From positions 124,001 through 188,000 of the forward strand of contig JBFXEW010000006.1 in the NCBI GenBank assembly GCA_050179685.1: a stretch of 64,000 nt of DNA, in the 5' to 3' direction. The DNA is from GWE2-40-63 sp050179685. Lineage in GTDB: Bacteria; Bacteroidota; Bacteroidia; Bacteroidales; SZUA-534. Under the pieces are notes generated by a model. That model saw only the letters and a list, made by a program, of their open reading frames with translations. It was not told the DNA's origin and did not search any database. Every line of letters starts with the position of its first letter. The stretch's first letter is position 1. Made by a program: the position numbers and the translations under genes. Below, one piece after another: positions 33,977-41,802 of this stretch.

Positions 33977-34537
33977 TTAAACTGCCTGCCGGTGTTGTTT
34001 TTCAAGATTATTCAGGTAGCTGCTTAGTAATTCTTTTTTTAAGCGGGTTATGGCTACCCTTCCCGAGCGAACAAATTGCAGCACCCCATAGGGTTTTAGC
34101 TTTTCAAAAAGTTCCTGGGTGTCGGCTTTGTGTCCCGTTTTTTCGATTACAGTATATTCGCGGGTCATTTCCAGGATGCGGGCATTATGATTTCTGATTA
34201 TCCCTTCAATTTCGTTGGTCTCGAGCAGGGCCGAGGTTTCAATTTTATACAGGGCAATTTCCTGATGCAGTACTTCGTCCTGAGTCAGGTAAAAAGCCCG
34301 GATAACATCAATTTGTTTTTCCAGTTGTTTAATCAGGTTCTCCACTGTACGTTTTGGACAAACCACCACAATGGTAAATTTAAAAACCCCTTTTATAGCC
34401 GATTCTGAAACGGTAAGGCTTTCAATATTTAACTTGCGTTTGGTAAAATTAATGGTGATACGGTTCAACAAACCAATGCTGTTTTCTGAGAATATGGTAA
34501 GGGTATATTCCTGATTATTTAATTCCAGATTACTCAT
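33977..34537 (-). CDS. ilvN: Acetolactate synthase, small (regulatory) subunit
   Basis: The 186-residue protein starts with an ACT domain (YTLTIFSENSIGLLNRITIN, then LNIESLTVSES), which binds valine for feedback inhibition of the large subunit IlvB. A C-terminal domain activates the catalytic subunit (LEMTREYTVIEKTGH, YGVLQFVRSGRVAITR). It starts 18 nt after ilvB. Gene symbol could equally be ilvH. Confidence 0.93.
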   Translation of the reverse strand: MSNLELNNQEYTLTIFSENSIGLLNRITINFTKRKLNIESLTVSESAIKGVFKFTIVVVCPKRTVENLIKQLEKQIDVIRAFYLTQDEVLHQEIALYKIETSALLETNEIEGIIRNHNARILEMTREYTVIEKTGHKADTQELFEKLKPYGVLQFVRSGRVAITRLKKELLSSYLNNLEKQHRQAV

Positions 34538-34555
34538 CTTAGTTATTATTAAAGG

Positions 34556-36307
34556 TTATTTTAAAGATTGCTCATCGCCAAAAAGCACTTGGTTTACTGC
34601 TGCTCCCTGAGGAATCATAGGGAAAACATTCCCTTTGTTAATTACCTTGACTTCGAGCAGGTAAGGGCCTTGTGCATTCCACATGCGTTCGATGGCTGCC
34701 GGTAAATCCTCACGATTTTTCACCATTTCGCCGGGAATTCCGTACGAAGCCGCCAGCATGGGAAAATCAGGACTGCTTATGGGCGTGGCGGAATAACGCT
34801 CATCGAAAAATAATTCCTGCCATTGCCGAACCATTCCCAGATAATTGTTATTGAGCACTACCATTTTAAGTGGCAGACGATTAAAGGCAATGGTTCCCAA
34901 TTCCTGCATGGTCATCTGGAAGCCCCCGTCGCCCGATACTGAAACCACTTTCTTGTCGGGGGCAGCAAAGGCAGCTCCCATGGCCGCCGGAAGTCCAAAT
35001 CCCATGGTTCCCAGTCCGCCTGAAGTTATCCAGCTGCGAGTGTTTTTAAAATCAAAGTATCTTGATGCCATCATCTGGTGTTGGCCTACATCGGCAACCA
35101 AAACACCGTCACCTTTATCGTTTTCACTAATAAGGCGGATGACTTCGCCCATGGTTATTTTATTTCCCTGAGGAAAAACTTCGTTGTTAATCACCCGCTC
35201 ATCTTCCTCATTTCGGATAAGACGAAATTCGTTTAGCCAGCTGTCGTGGTTTTTTTGTTCAATCAGCTCGGTAACCATGGGAAGTGTTTCTTTCACATTC
35301 CCATTAACCGGGGCATCAACGTTTATAATTTTATTTATTTCGGCTTTGTCGAGTTCGAAATGGATAATTTTTGCCTGTTTGGCATAGGCTGAAACTTTAC
35401 CTGTCACCCGGTCGTCGAAACGCATACCAATGCCTATCAACACATCGCAGTCGTTGGTTTTAATGTTGGGAGCTGCATGGCCATGCATGCCCAGCATTCC
35501 CACATGCAGTGGGTGGTTGTTGGGAAGAGCTCCCAGGCCAAGTAAAGTGCAGGCTGCCGGAATTCCCGATTTTTCAAGAAAAGCCAGCAATTGTTTTTCG
35601 GCACCACCCAAAATAACGCCCTGGCCAATTAATGCCAGCGGTTTTTTTGCCTGATTAATAAGTTCGGCAGCTTTTTTTATCTGCTCGGTTTTTACCAGAG
35701 GCATGGGAATATAACTGCGAATATAGGTGCAGGGCTTATAGCTAAAATCGAGTTCCTGAATCATGGCATCTTTAGTAATATCGACCAGCACTGGTCCCGG
35801 TCGGCCCGATTTGGCAATATAAAAAGCTTTGGCAATGGCTTCGGGAATTTCTTCAGCACGCGTAACCTGGTAATTCCATTTGGTTACCGGCATCGAAATA
35901 CCTACCACATCGGTTTCCTGAAATGCGTCGCTGCCAATGAGAGTCGAAAACACCTGTCCGGTGATGCAAACAATAGGGGTTGAATCCATAAATGCATCAG
36001 CAATTCCGGTGACCAGATTGGTGGCTCCCGGTCCTGAAGTGGCAAAGCAAACACCCGTTTTACCCGAAACACGGGCAAATCCCTGTGCCGCATGCACTGC
36101 TCCCTGTTCATGGCGCGTTAAAATGTGTTTTAACTGCTTTTTATAGTCCATCAGTTTGTCGTAGATGGGCATGATGGCTCCACCGGGATATCCGAAAATT
36201 GTAGTTACCTTTTCTTTAATCAGCGACAACAACAGGGCGTCAGAACCTGAAACCCGCTGGGCTTGTTGTTTTTGAATGTTTTCTGCTTCCTTTATTAAGG
36301 TTTCCAT
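34556..36307 (-). CDS. ilvB: Acetolactate synthase, large (catalytic) subunit
   Basis: The 583-residue ThDP enzyme condenses pyruvate with pyruvate or 2-oxobutyrate. Features are the catalytic Glu region (TIFGYPGGAIMPIYD and HEQGAVHAAQGFARVSG), the central FAD-binding-like domain (GMLGMHGHAAPNI, GMRFDDRVTGK), and the ThDP/Mg motif SGDGGFQMTMQELGT with NNNYLGMVRQWQELF. All regions are intact. It follows ilvD by 40 nt. Confidence 0.97.
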   Translation of the reverse strand: METLIKEAENIQKQQAQRVSGSDALLLSLIKEKVTTIFGYPGGAIMPIYDKLMDYKKQLKHILTRHEQGAVHAAQGFARVSGKTGVCFATSGPGATNLVTGIADAFMDSTPIVCITGQVFSTLIGSDAFQETDVVGISMPVTKWNYQVTRAEEIPEAIAKAFYIAKSGRPGPVLVDITKDAMIQELDFSYKPCTYIRSYIPMPLVKTEQIKKAAELINQAKKPLALIGQGVILGGAEKQLLAFLEKSGIPAACTLLGLGALPNNHPLHVGMLGMHGHAAPNIKTNDCDVLIGIGMRFDDRVTGKVSAYAKQAKIIHFELDKAEINKIINVDAPVNGNVKETLPMVTELIEQKNHDSWLNEFRLIRNEEDERVINNEVFPQGNKITMGEVIRLISENDKGDGVLVADVGQHQMMASRYFDFKNTRSWITSGGLGTMGFGLPAAMGAAFAAPDKKVVSVSGDGGFQMTMQELGTIAFNRLPLKMVVLNNNYLGMVRQWQELFFDERYSATPISSPDFPMLAASYGIPGEMVKNREDLPAAIERMWNAQGPYLLEVKVINKGNVFPMIPQGAAVNQVLFGDEQSLK

Positions 36308-36347
36308 AATGCTGGTTTTTTAGTTATTATGGGGATTGTTTAATGAA

Positions 36348-38186
36348 TTAATCGATTATTCTTACTGCGCCTTTATCGGCACTGCTAACTAATAGGGCGT
36401 AAGCTTTTAATGCTTTTGATACCTGGCGTTCCCGTTTGGGTTTGTAAGCTTCCTTACCTTTGGCATCTTCTGCTTTTCTCCGTTCAGCCAGTTCCGTTTC
36501 ACTAATAAGCAATTCAATGCGCCTTTCGGGAATATTAATTTCAATGGGGTCACCGTCGTGAATCAGGGAAATGGTTCCTCCGGCCGCGGCTTCGGGCGAT
36601 ACGTGTCCGATGGACAAGCCGGAAGTTCCGCCAGAGAATCGTCCGTCGGTTAATAAGGCACAGGCTTTTCCCAGACCTTTCGATTTCAGGTACGAAGTTG
36701 GATACAACATTTCCTGCATGCCCGGACCTCCTTTTGGACCTTCGTAGCGAATAACGACTACATCGTTAGGTTTAATTTTGTTGTTTAAAATTCCGTGTAC
36801 CGCATCATCCTGCGAATCAAATACTTTGGCTTTTCCGTTAAATTTTAGAATTGATTCATCAACACCCGCTGTTTTTACAATGCAACCATCAGCGGCAATG
36901 TTTCCATACAGCACAGCCAAACCGCCATCTTTTGAATAAGCGTGTTCGTAGTCGCGGATACATCCCTGGCTGCGATCAGTATCGAGGGTTTTAAACCGCG
37001 CTGTTTGCGAACCCATAACCAGGTTTTGTCCGCTATGTGCCGGAGCCGACGAATACAACTCCAGTGCTTCCGTTTCCGGATTAGTTTTGGTAATATCGTA
37101 AAAATCCAGCGCTTCTTTTAAGGTAAATCCGTCGATGCGTTTCACCGTAAGGTCCAGCATATGGGCTTTTCCCAGTTCATTCAGTATGCCTAAAATTCCT
37201 CCGGCACGGTTTACATCTTCGATATGATAATCGGAATTCGGCGATACCTTACACAGATTGGGTGTTTTACGCGACAGTTCATCAATGTCTTTCATGGTAA
37301 AATCGACTTGGGCTTCGTGGGCAATGGCCAGAATATGCAAAACGGTATTCGACGAACCGCCCATGGCAATATCCAGACGCATGGCATTCATAAAAGCCTG
37401 GCGCGAAGCAATATTCCTTGGAAGGACAGAATCGTCACCCTCATGGTAATACCTTTTGGTGATTTCGACCACTTGTTTGGCGGCTTTTTTAAACAAATCG
37501 AGGCGTGTGGCGTGCGTGGCTACAATGGTTCCGTTTCCCGGAAGGGCAAGTCCCAAAGCTTCGTTCAGACAGTTCATGGAGTTAGCCGTGAACATGCCGG
37601 AGCACGATCCACAGGTTGGACAGGCATTTTTTTCAATCCCATCCAATTCTGCTGCCGGAGTAGTTTCGTCGGCACCTTTTACAATGGCATCGACCAAATC
37701 GTATTTTTTATTATTGAAAATCCCTGCCTCCATTGGTCCGCCCGAAACAAAAACTGTGGGAATATTCAATCGCATGGCAGCCATTAGCATGCCGGGCGTA
37801 ATTTTGTCGCAGTTACTAATGCAAATCATGGCATCGGCTTTATGACCGTTTACCATGTATTCTACGCTGTCGGCAATTATTTCGCGCGAGGGCAGCGAGT
37901 ACAACATGCCGTCGTGACCCATGGCTATGCCATCGTCAATGGCAATGGTGTTAAATTCGGCAGCAAAACACCCTTCGGCTTCAATCCAATGTTTTACCTG
38001 CTGGCCAATGTCTTTTAAATGGGCATGTCCGGGAACAAACTGGGTAAATGAGTTAACAACGGCAATTACCGGAGCTTTAAATTGGTTCTCCTTCATGCCA
38101 TTGGCGCGCCATAAGGCACGGGCTCCGGCCATTTTTGGTCCTACTTTGGTTATGTTGCTTCGTAATGAATGTGTTTTATTTTCCAT
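36348..38186 (-). CDS. ilvD: Dihydroxy-acid dehydratase
   Basis: This 612-residue iron-sulfur enzyme catalyses the third common step of valine and isoleucine synthesis. Cluster cysteines are in CISNCDKITPGM and CPTCGSCSGMFTANSMNC, and the C-terminal LTDGRFSGGTSGLSIGHVSP block is present. It is first of the operon ilvD-ilvB-ilvN-ilvC and is preceded by a leader peptide and a terminator hairpin. The order D-B-N-C is common in Bacteroidota. Confidence 0.97.
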   Translation of the reverse strand: MENKTHSLRSNITKVGPKMAGARALWRANGMKENQFKAPVIAVVNSFTQFVPGHAHLKDIGQQVKHWIEAEGCFAAEFNTIAIDDGIAMGHDGMLYSLPSREIIADSVEYMVNGHKADAMICISNCDKITPGMLMAAMRLNIPTVFVSGGPMEAGIFNNKKYDLVDAIVKGADETTPAAELDGIEKNACPTCGSCSGMFTANSMNCLNEALGLALPGNGTIVATHATRLDLFKKAAKQVVEITKRYYHEGDDSVLPRNIASRQAFMNAMRLDIAMGGSSNTVLHILAIAHEAQVDFTMKDIDELSRKTPNLCKVSPNSDYHIEDVNRAGGILGILNELGKAHMLDLTVKRIDGFTLKEALDFYDITKTNPETEALELYSSAPAHSGQNLVMGSQTARFKTLDTDRSQGCIRDYEHAYSKDGGLAVLYGNIAADGCIVKTAGVDESILKFNGKAKVFDSQDDAVHGILNNKIKPNDVVVIRYEGPKGGPGMQEMLYPTSYLKSKGLGKACALLTDGRFSGGTSGLSIGHVSPEAAAGGTISLIHDGDPIEINIPERRIELLISETELAERRKAEDAKGKEAYKPKRERQVSKALKAYALLVSSADKGAVRIID

Positions 38187-38195
38187 AAACTGTTT

Positions 38196-38227
38196 AAAAA
38201 AAGCCCTTCCGTTATAATCAGAAGGGC
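38196..38227 (-). terminator. Attenuator terminator before ilvD
   Basis: GCCCTTC (38227-38221 on the minus strand) pairs with GAAGGGC (38209-38203) across an 11-nt loop, followed by seven T. The segment GGGGGCT at the end of the leader ORF could pair with the 5' arm AGGCCC-side (up to seven pairs, three wobble) and would prevent terminator formation. Confidence 0.78.
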
Positions 38228-38255
38228 CAAACGCTACAATTAATTTATATTACGC

Positions 38256-38324
38256 TTATAGCCCCCGGGTTTTGCTAATGACCACCAGAATTACAACAAG
38301 TACTATAAGGCTTTTATATTTCAT
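38256..38324 (-). CDS. ilv leader peptide (22 residues)
   Basis: The ORF encodes MKYKS followed by eleven consecutive branched-chain residues, LIVLVVILVVI, and then SKTRGL. Such composition is essentially diagnostic of a leader peptide that senses charged tRNA-Leu, -Val and -Ile. The run is codons 6-16 (38309-38277). Ribosome stalling here under starvation would expose the GGGGGCT segment downstream and free transcription into ilvD. It is too short for standard gene calling. Confidence 0.82.
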   Translation of the reverse strand: MKYKSLIVLVVILVVISKTRGL

Positions 38325-38435
38325 AAGAATGCTTTGCAATTAAAAAAAATCAAATTGTTATTATAAGGTTATTAAAAACAACAAAGTATAAGTATTTGAC
38401 GCAACAAACCTAAAAATAAAAATTATTAGAAGCGA

Positions 38436-38633
38436 ATGAAAAATGATTTGTCAATACAACAGTCACAAGAGGCTTCTGTTAATTATTGTATTTGTAAGCC
38501 ATTGACAATTAAACAAAAAGACAAGCTAGGAACTACAATGCCCAAGTTTAAAATGGAAGATGTTTTTTATTACAGAAGATCGGCGATCCATTGCATTTGC
38601 AGCGACAAAGTCCGCTCAAATCGAATATCATAA
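38436..38633 (+). CDS. Small ORF of uncertain reality
   Basis: A 65-codon ATG frame, divergent from the ilv leader, encodes a basic peptide with two CIC segments (NYCICKP and IHCICSDK). I find no family, no clear ribosome binding site and no promoter assigned to it. It may be chance coding in an otherwise empty spacer. Confidence 0.2.
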   Translation: MKNDLSIQQSQEASVNYCICKPLTIKQKDKLGTTMPKFKMEDVFYYRRSAIHCICSDKVRSNRIS

Positions 38634-38660
38634 ATCAGTTCTATTTGAGTTTTTAATTAT

Positions 38661-38695
38661 AGATTTTCGATTAACGATTGCTGATTTCAGATTTT
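38661..38695 (+). repeat. Heptamer-period tract (nGATTnn, 5 units)
   Basis: AGATTTT, CGATTAA, CGATTGC, TGATTTC and AGATTTT are consecutive units with GATT at the same position in each 7-nt step. Noncoding. Confidence 0.65.
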
Positions 38696-38853
38696 TAGTC
38701 AACTTTTATAGAAGTGGTGGTTATTAATCGCCGGGCTCCTGTCCGAAAATAGAATTTAAAACCGACAAGCCTGCCCGAAGATAAGTAAGGGCGGTCGGTG
38801 ATTTGATTTCCTATCTTTCTTAAAAAAACTATTTTAATCTTACATACAATTGC

Positions 38854-38861
38854 TATTTTTG
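38854..38861 (+). promoter_or_regulatory. Probable -7 element of the valS promoter
   Basis: TATTTTTG matches TAnnTTTG; an AT-rich stretch with TTTT about 19 nt upstream stands in place of TTTG. Confidence 0.4.
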
Positions 38862-38965
38862 CAAACTGTTTAATTTACAAGATAAAACAAGGGATGTTCT
38901 GTTTAAAGGGTTCTTCAAGTCGATGGCCTTAACGGAAGCTTACCGATAAAATACCGACAAATAAG

Positions 38966-41608
38966 ATGAGTAAACCAGAAATCGCAACCAAGTATAATCC
39001 TGCCAGTGCAGAGGACAAGTGGTATAAGTATTGGATGGAACAAGGCTATTTTAAATCGCTGCCCGATGAGCGCGAGCCTTACACCATTGTTATTCCGCCA
39101 CCAAACGTTACCGGAGTCTTGCACATGGGCCACATGCTCAACAATACCATCCAGGATATTCTGGTGCGCCGTGCCCGGATGCAGGGAAAAAATGCCTGCT
39201 GGGTTCCCGGAACCGACCACGCCAGCATAGCTACCGAAGCTAAAGTGGTGGCCAAACTCAAAGCCGAGGGCATCGACAAAGCACAGTTAAGCCGCGACGA
39301 GTTTATGACCCACGCCTGGGAATGGAAAGAAAAACACGGTGGAATTATTCTGGAACAGCTTAAAAAACTAGGCGCTTCGTGCGATTGGGATCGTACCCGC
39401 TTTACTATGGACGAGGCTTACTACGAAAGTGTGATTGATACTTTTATCGATCTTTATAACAAAGGATTGATTTATCGTGGCGTTCGCATGGTAAACTGGG
39501 ATCCCGAAGCCATGACAGCCGTTTCGGACGAGGAAGTTATTTATACCGAAGAACAATCGAAACTATATTATTTACAATACAAAATTGAAGGCGAAGAAGG
39601 CTATGTAACCATTGCTACTACGCGTCCGGAAACTATTTTGGGCGATACCGCGGTTTGTGTAAATCCAGCCGACGTACGCTTTACCCACCTGAAAGGGAAA
39701 CGGGTTTTGGTACCTTTAATTAACCGTTCCATTCCCATTATCGAAGACGATTATGTGGACATGGAGTTTGGTACCGGCTGTTTAAAAATTACTCCGGCTC
39801 ACGACATTAACGACTACGAGATTGGAAATCGGCATAACCTGGAAAGCATCGATATTTTTAACGATAACGGAACTTTAAGCCCCGCAGCTCAACTTTATGT
39901 GGGTAAAGATCGCTTCGAGGTACGCAAACTTATTGTTCCCGATCTGGAAAAAGCCGGCAATGTGGTAAAAGTAGAAGATTATACCAATAAAATCGGACGC
40001 TCAGAGCGCACCCATGCAGTAATCGAGCCCAAGTTATCGATGCAGTGGTTCCTGCAAATGGAAGGTTTGGCTAAACCCGCGCTCGAAAATGTATTGAATG
40101 ATACCGTGCAGTTTCATCCGGCAAAATTTAAGAATGTATACAAGCATTGGATGGAGAATATCCAGGATTGGTGCATCAGCCGCCAATTATGGTGGGGACA
40201 GCGTATTCCTGCGTATTATATTGGAACTACCAACGATTTTGTGGTTGCTAAAACTGCCAATGAAGCGCTGATATTAGCTCAGGAAAAAACAGGAAACAAT
40301 AACTTAACCATCGCTGATTTACGTCAGGACGAAGACGTAATGGATACCTGGTTTAGCAGCTGGTTATGGCCAATAGCCGTATTCGACGGAGTTCGCAATC
40401 CCAACAATAAGGAAGTAAACTATTACAATCCAACCAACGATTTAGTAACCGGGCACGATATTATTTTCTTCTGGGTAGCCCGTATGGTTATGACCAATTA
40501 CGAATACCGCAAAACGCCTCCGTTCAAAAATGTATATTTTACCGGAATGGTGCGCGACAAGCAGGGACGTAAAATGAGTAAACAACTTGGTAATTCGCCC
40601 GACCCCATTGAATTGATGAAAAAATACGGTGCCGATGGCGTGCGTGTGGGCATGTTACTTTGCTCGCCTGCCGGAGGCGATTTGTTGTTCGACGAATCTT
40701 TAACTGAACAAGGACGAAATTTTGCCAATAAAATCTGGAATGCTTTCCGCTTGGTTACCACCTGGGAAGTAGATGCAAATATTTCGCAGCCCGAATCGGC
40801 CAAGGTTTCTATCGATTGGTTCAACCATAAAATGAATCAGGCATTGGAGCAAATGGACGATCATTTCAGTAAATTCCGCTTGTCGGATGCCTTGATGACG
40901 GTTTATCGGTTGTTCTGGGACGATTTCTCGTCGTGGTACCTTGAGATGATAAAACCGGCTTATCAAATGCCTTGCGATAAAGCTACTTTTGATGCCACTC
41001 AGACGATTCTTGAAAAACTATTGAAGATATTGCATCCGTTTATGCCTTTTATTACCGAAGAAATTTGGCATACAATGGCTGAACGAAGCGAAAATGAAAG
41101 TATCATGATGGCCCCGTGGCCTGCTTTAACTAGCTACGATGCAGCTTTTGTTGACGCTTTTGAAGATGTTAAAGCGGTAATTACTGAGATTCGAAGCATC
41201 CGGAAAGACCGAAATATTTCCTATAAAGAAACCCTGGAGTTGATGGTGAATCCGGGTCAGGATGGTTACCAACCGGGTTTTGATTCGGTAATTATTAAGA
41301 TGGGAAGTTTAAGTGCAATTACTCCGGTTTCGGGCAAAGTGGAAAATGCGGTGGCTTTTATGGTAAAAACCAGTGAGTTTTTTATTCCGCTGGGCGAAAG
41401 CCTCGATGTGGAGGCCGAACTCACAAAACTAGAAGAAGAATTAAAGTATCAGCAGGGGTTTTTAAAATCGGTAAGGGGAAAACTAAGTAACGAGAAATTT
41501 GTGAACGGTGCTCCAGAAAAAGTGGTTGAAATAGAGCGCAAGAAACAAGCTGATGCCGAAGCCAAAATAAAAGCCATTGAAGAGCAAATTGCGGCTTTAA
41601 AAAAGTAA
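38966..41608 (+). CDS. valS: Valyl-tRNA synthetase
   Basis: This 880-residue class I synthetase charges tRNA-Val. HIGH appears as HMGH in PPPNVTGVLHMGHMLNNT near residue 53, and KMSKS as GRKMSKQLGNSPDP near 535. The editing domain (IATTRPETILGDTAV, GTGCLKITPAHDINDYE) and DTWFSSWLWP segment are present. The C-terminal coiled coil (FLKSVRGKLSNEKFVNGAPE onward) that contacts tRNA is complete. It stands alone next to the ilv operon but on the opposite strand. Confidence 0.98.
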   Translation: MSKPEIATKYNPASAEDKWYKYWMEQGYFKSLPDEREPYTIVIPPPNVTGVLHMGHMLNNTIQDILVRRARMQGKNACWVPGTDHASIATEAKVVAKLKAEGIDKAQLSRDEFMTHAWEWKEKHGGIILEQLKKLGASCDWDRTRFTMDEAYYESVIDTFIDLYNKGLIYRGVRMVNWDPEAMTAVSDEEVIYTEEQSKLYYLQYKIEGEEGYVTIATTRPETILGDTAVCVNPADVRFTHLKGKRVLVPLINRSIPIIEDDYVDMEFGTGCLKITPAHDINDYEIGNRHNLESIDIFNDNGTLSPAAQLYVGKDRFEVRKLIVPDLEKAGNVVKVEDYTNKIGRSERTHAVIEPKLSMQWFLQMEGLAKPALENVLNDTVQFHPAKFKNVYKHWMENIQDWCISRQLWWGQRIPAYYIGTTNDFVVAKTANEALILAQEKTGNNNLTIADLRQDEDVMDTWFSSWLWPIAVFDGVRNPNNKEVNYYNPTNDLVTGHDIIFFWVARMVMTNYEYRKTPPFKNVYFTGMVRDKQGRKMSKQLGNSPDPIELMKKYGADGVRVGMLLCSPAGGDLLFDESLTEQGRNFANKIWNAFRLVTTWEVDANISQPESAKVSIDWFNHKMNQALEQMDDHFSKFRLSDALMTVYRLFWDDFSSWYLEMIKPAYQMPCDKATFDATQTILEKLLKILHPFMPFITEEIWHTMAERSENESIMMAPWPALTSYDAAFVDAFEDVKAVITEIRSIRKDRNISYKETLELMVNPGQDGYQPGFDSVIIKMGSLSAITPVSGKVENAVAFMVKTSEFFIPLGESLDVEAELTKLEEELKYQQGFLKSVRGKLSNEKFVNGAPEKVVEIERKKQADAEAKIKAIEEQIAALKK

Positions 41609-41631
41609 TAAGCGAACGTTTAATTTAGAAT

Positions 41632-41770
41632 AAAGAGGTTGTCCAGAAAATCTCTGTGCAACTCAGTGGTACTCTGAGAAACTCGGTGTAATAACTTTAA
41701 AACTATGACACAGCGTTTCACTAAGAAAGCACAGAGAAACGCAGAGACTTTTTGTCTGGACAGCCTCTTT
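41632..41770. repeat. Short intergenic element with inverted ends and decamer-phased interior
   Basis: AAAGAGGTTGTCCAGA (41632-41647) and TCTGGACAGCCTCTTT (41755-41770) are inverted copies with one mismatch, followed by more T. Inside, CTCTGTGCAA, CTCAGTGGTA, CTCTGAGAAA and CTCGGTGTAA (41652-41691) repeat every 10 nt; the right half (41711-41750) has the inverted counterpart. It lies between the convergent valS and asnB ends and could act as a terminator. It shares AAGAGGTTGTCC with the element at 7361. Confidence 0.65.
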
Positions 41771-41802
41771 TTTATTGAAACTACTTTACTTTTAATTATT
41801 GC

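Larger units (their letters stand above)
38187..38408 (-). promoter_or_regulatory. ilv operon leader region (promoter, leader peptide, attenuator)
   Basis: Reading on the minus strand: TTTG (38405-38408) and, 14 nt on, TATACTTTG (38382-38390) form a near-consensus promoter; a 22-codon leader ORF follows at 38324-38256; then a terminator hairpin at 38227-38196 sits 10 nt before the ilvD start. This is the classic layout of transcription attenuation. Confidence 0.75.
38634..38965. other. 332-bp spacer before valS
   Basis: It contains a heptamer-period tract (38661-38695), a hairpin ACCGAC...GTCGGT with inner GCCC/GGGC (38761-38799) and a TATTTTTG at 38854-38861 that fits the -7 element of a valS promoter about 100 nt before the start codon. 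No branched-chain-rich leader ORF is seen for valS itself. Confidence 0.55.

Noticed and set aside
38840..38965. Valine leader peptide or T-box before valS
   Set aside because: The only short ATG frame encodes no Val run and no T-box sequence or stem I is visible.
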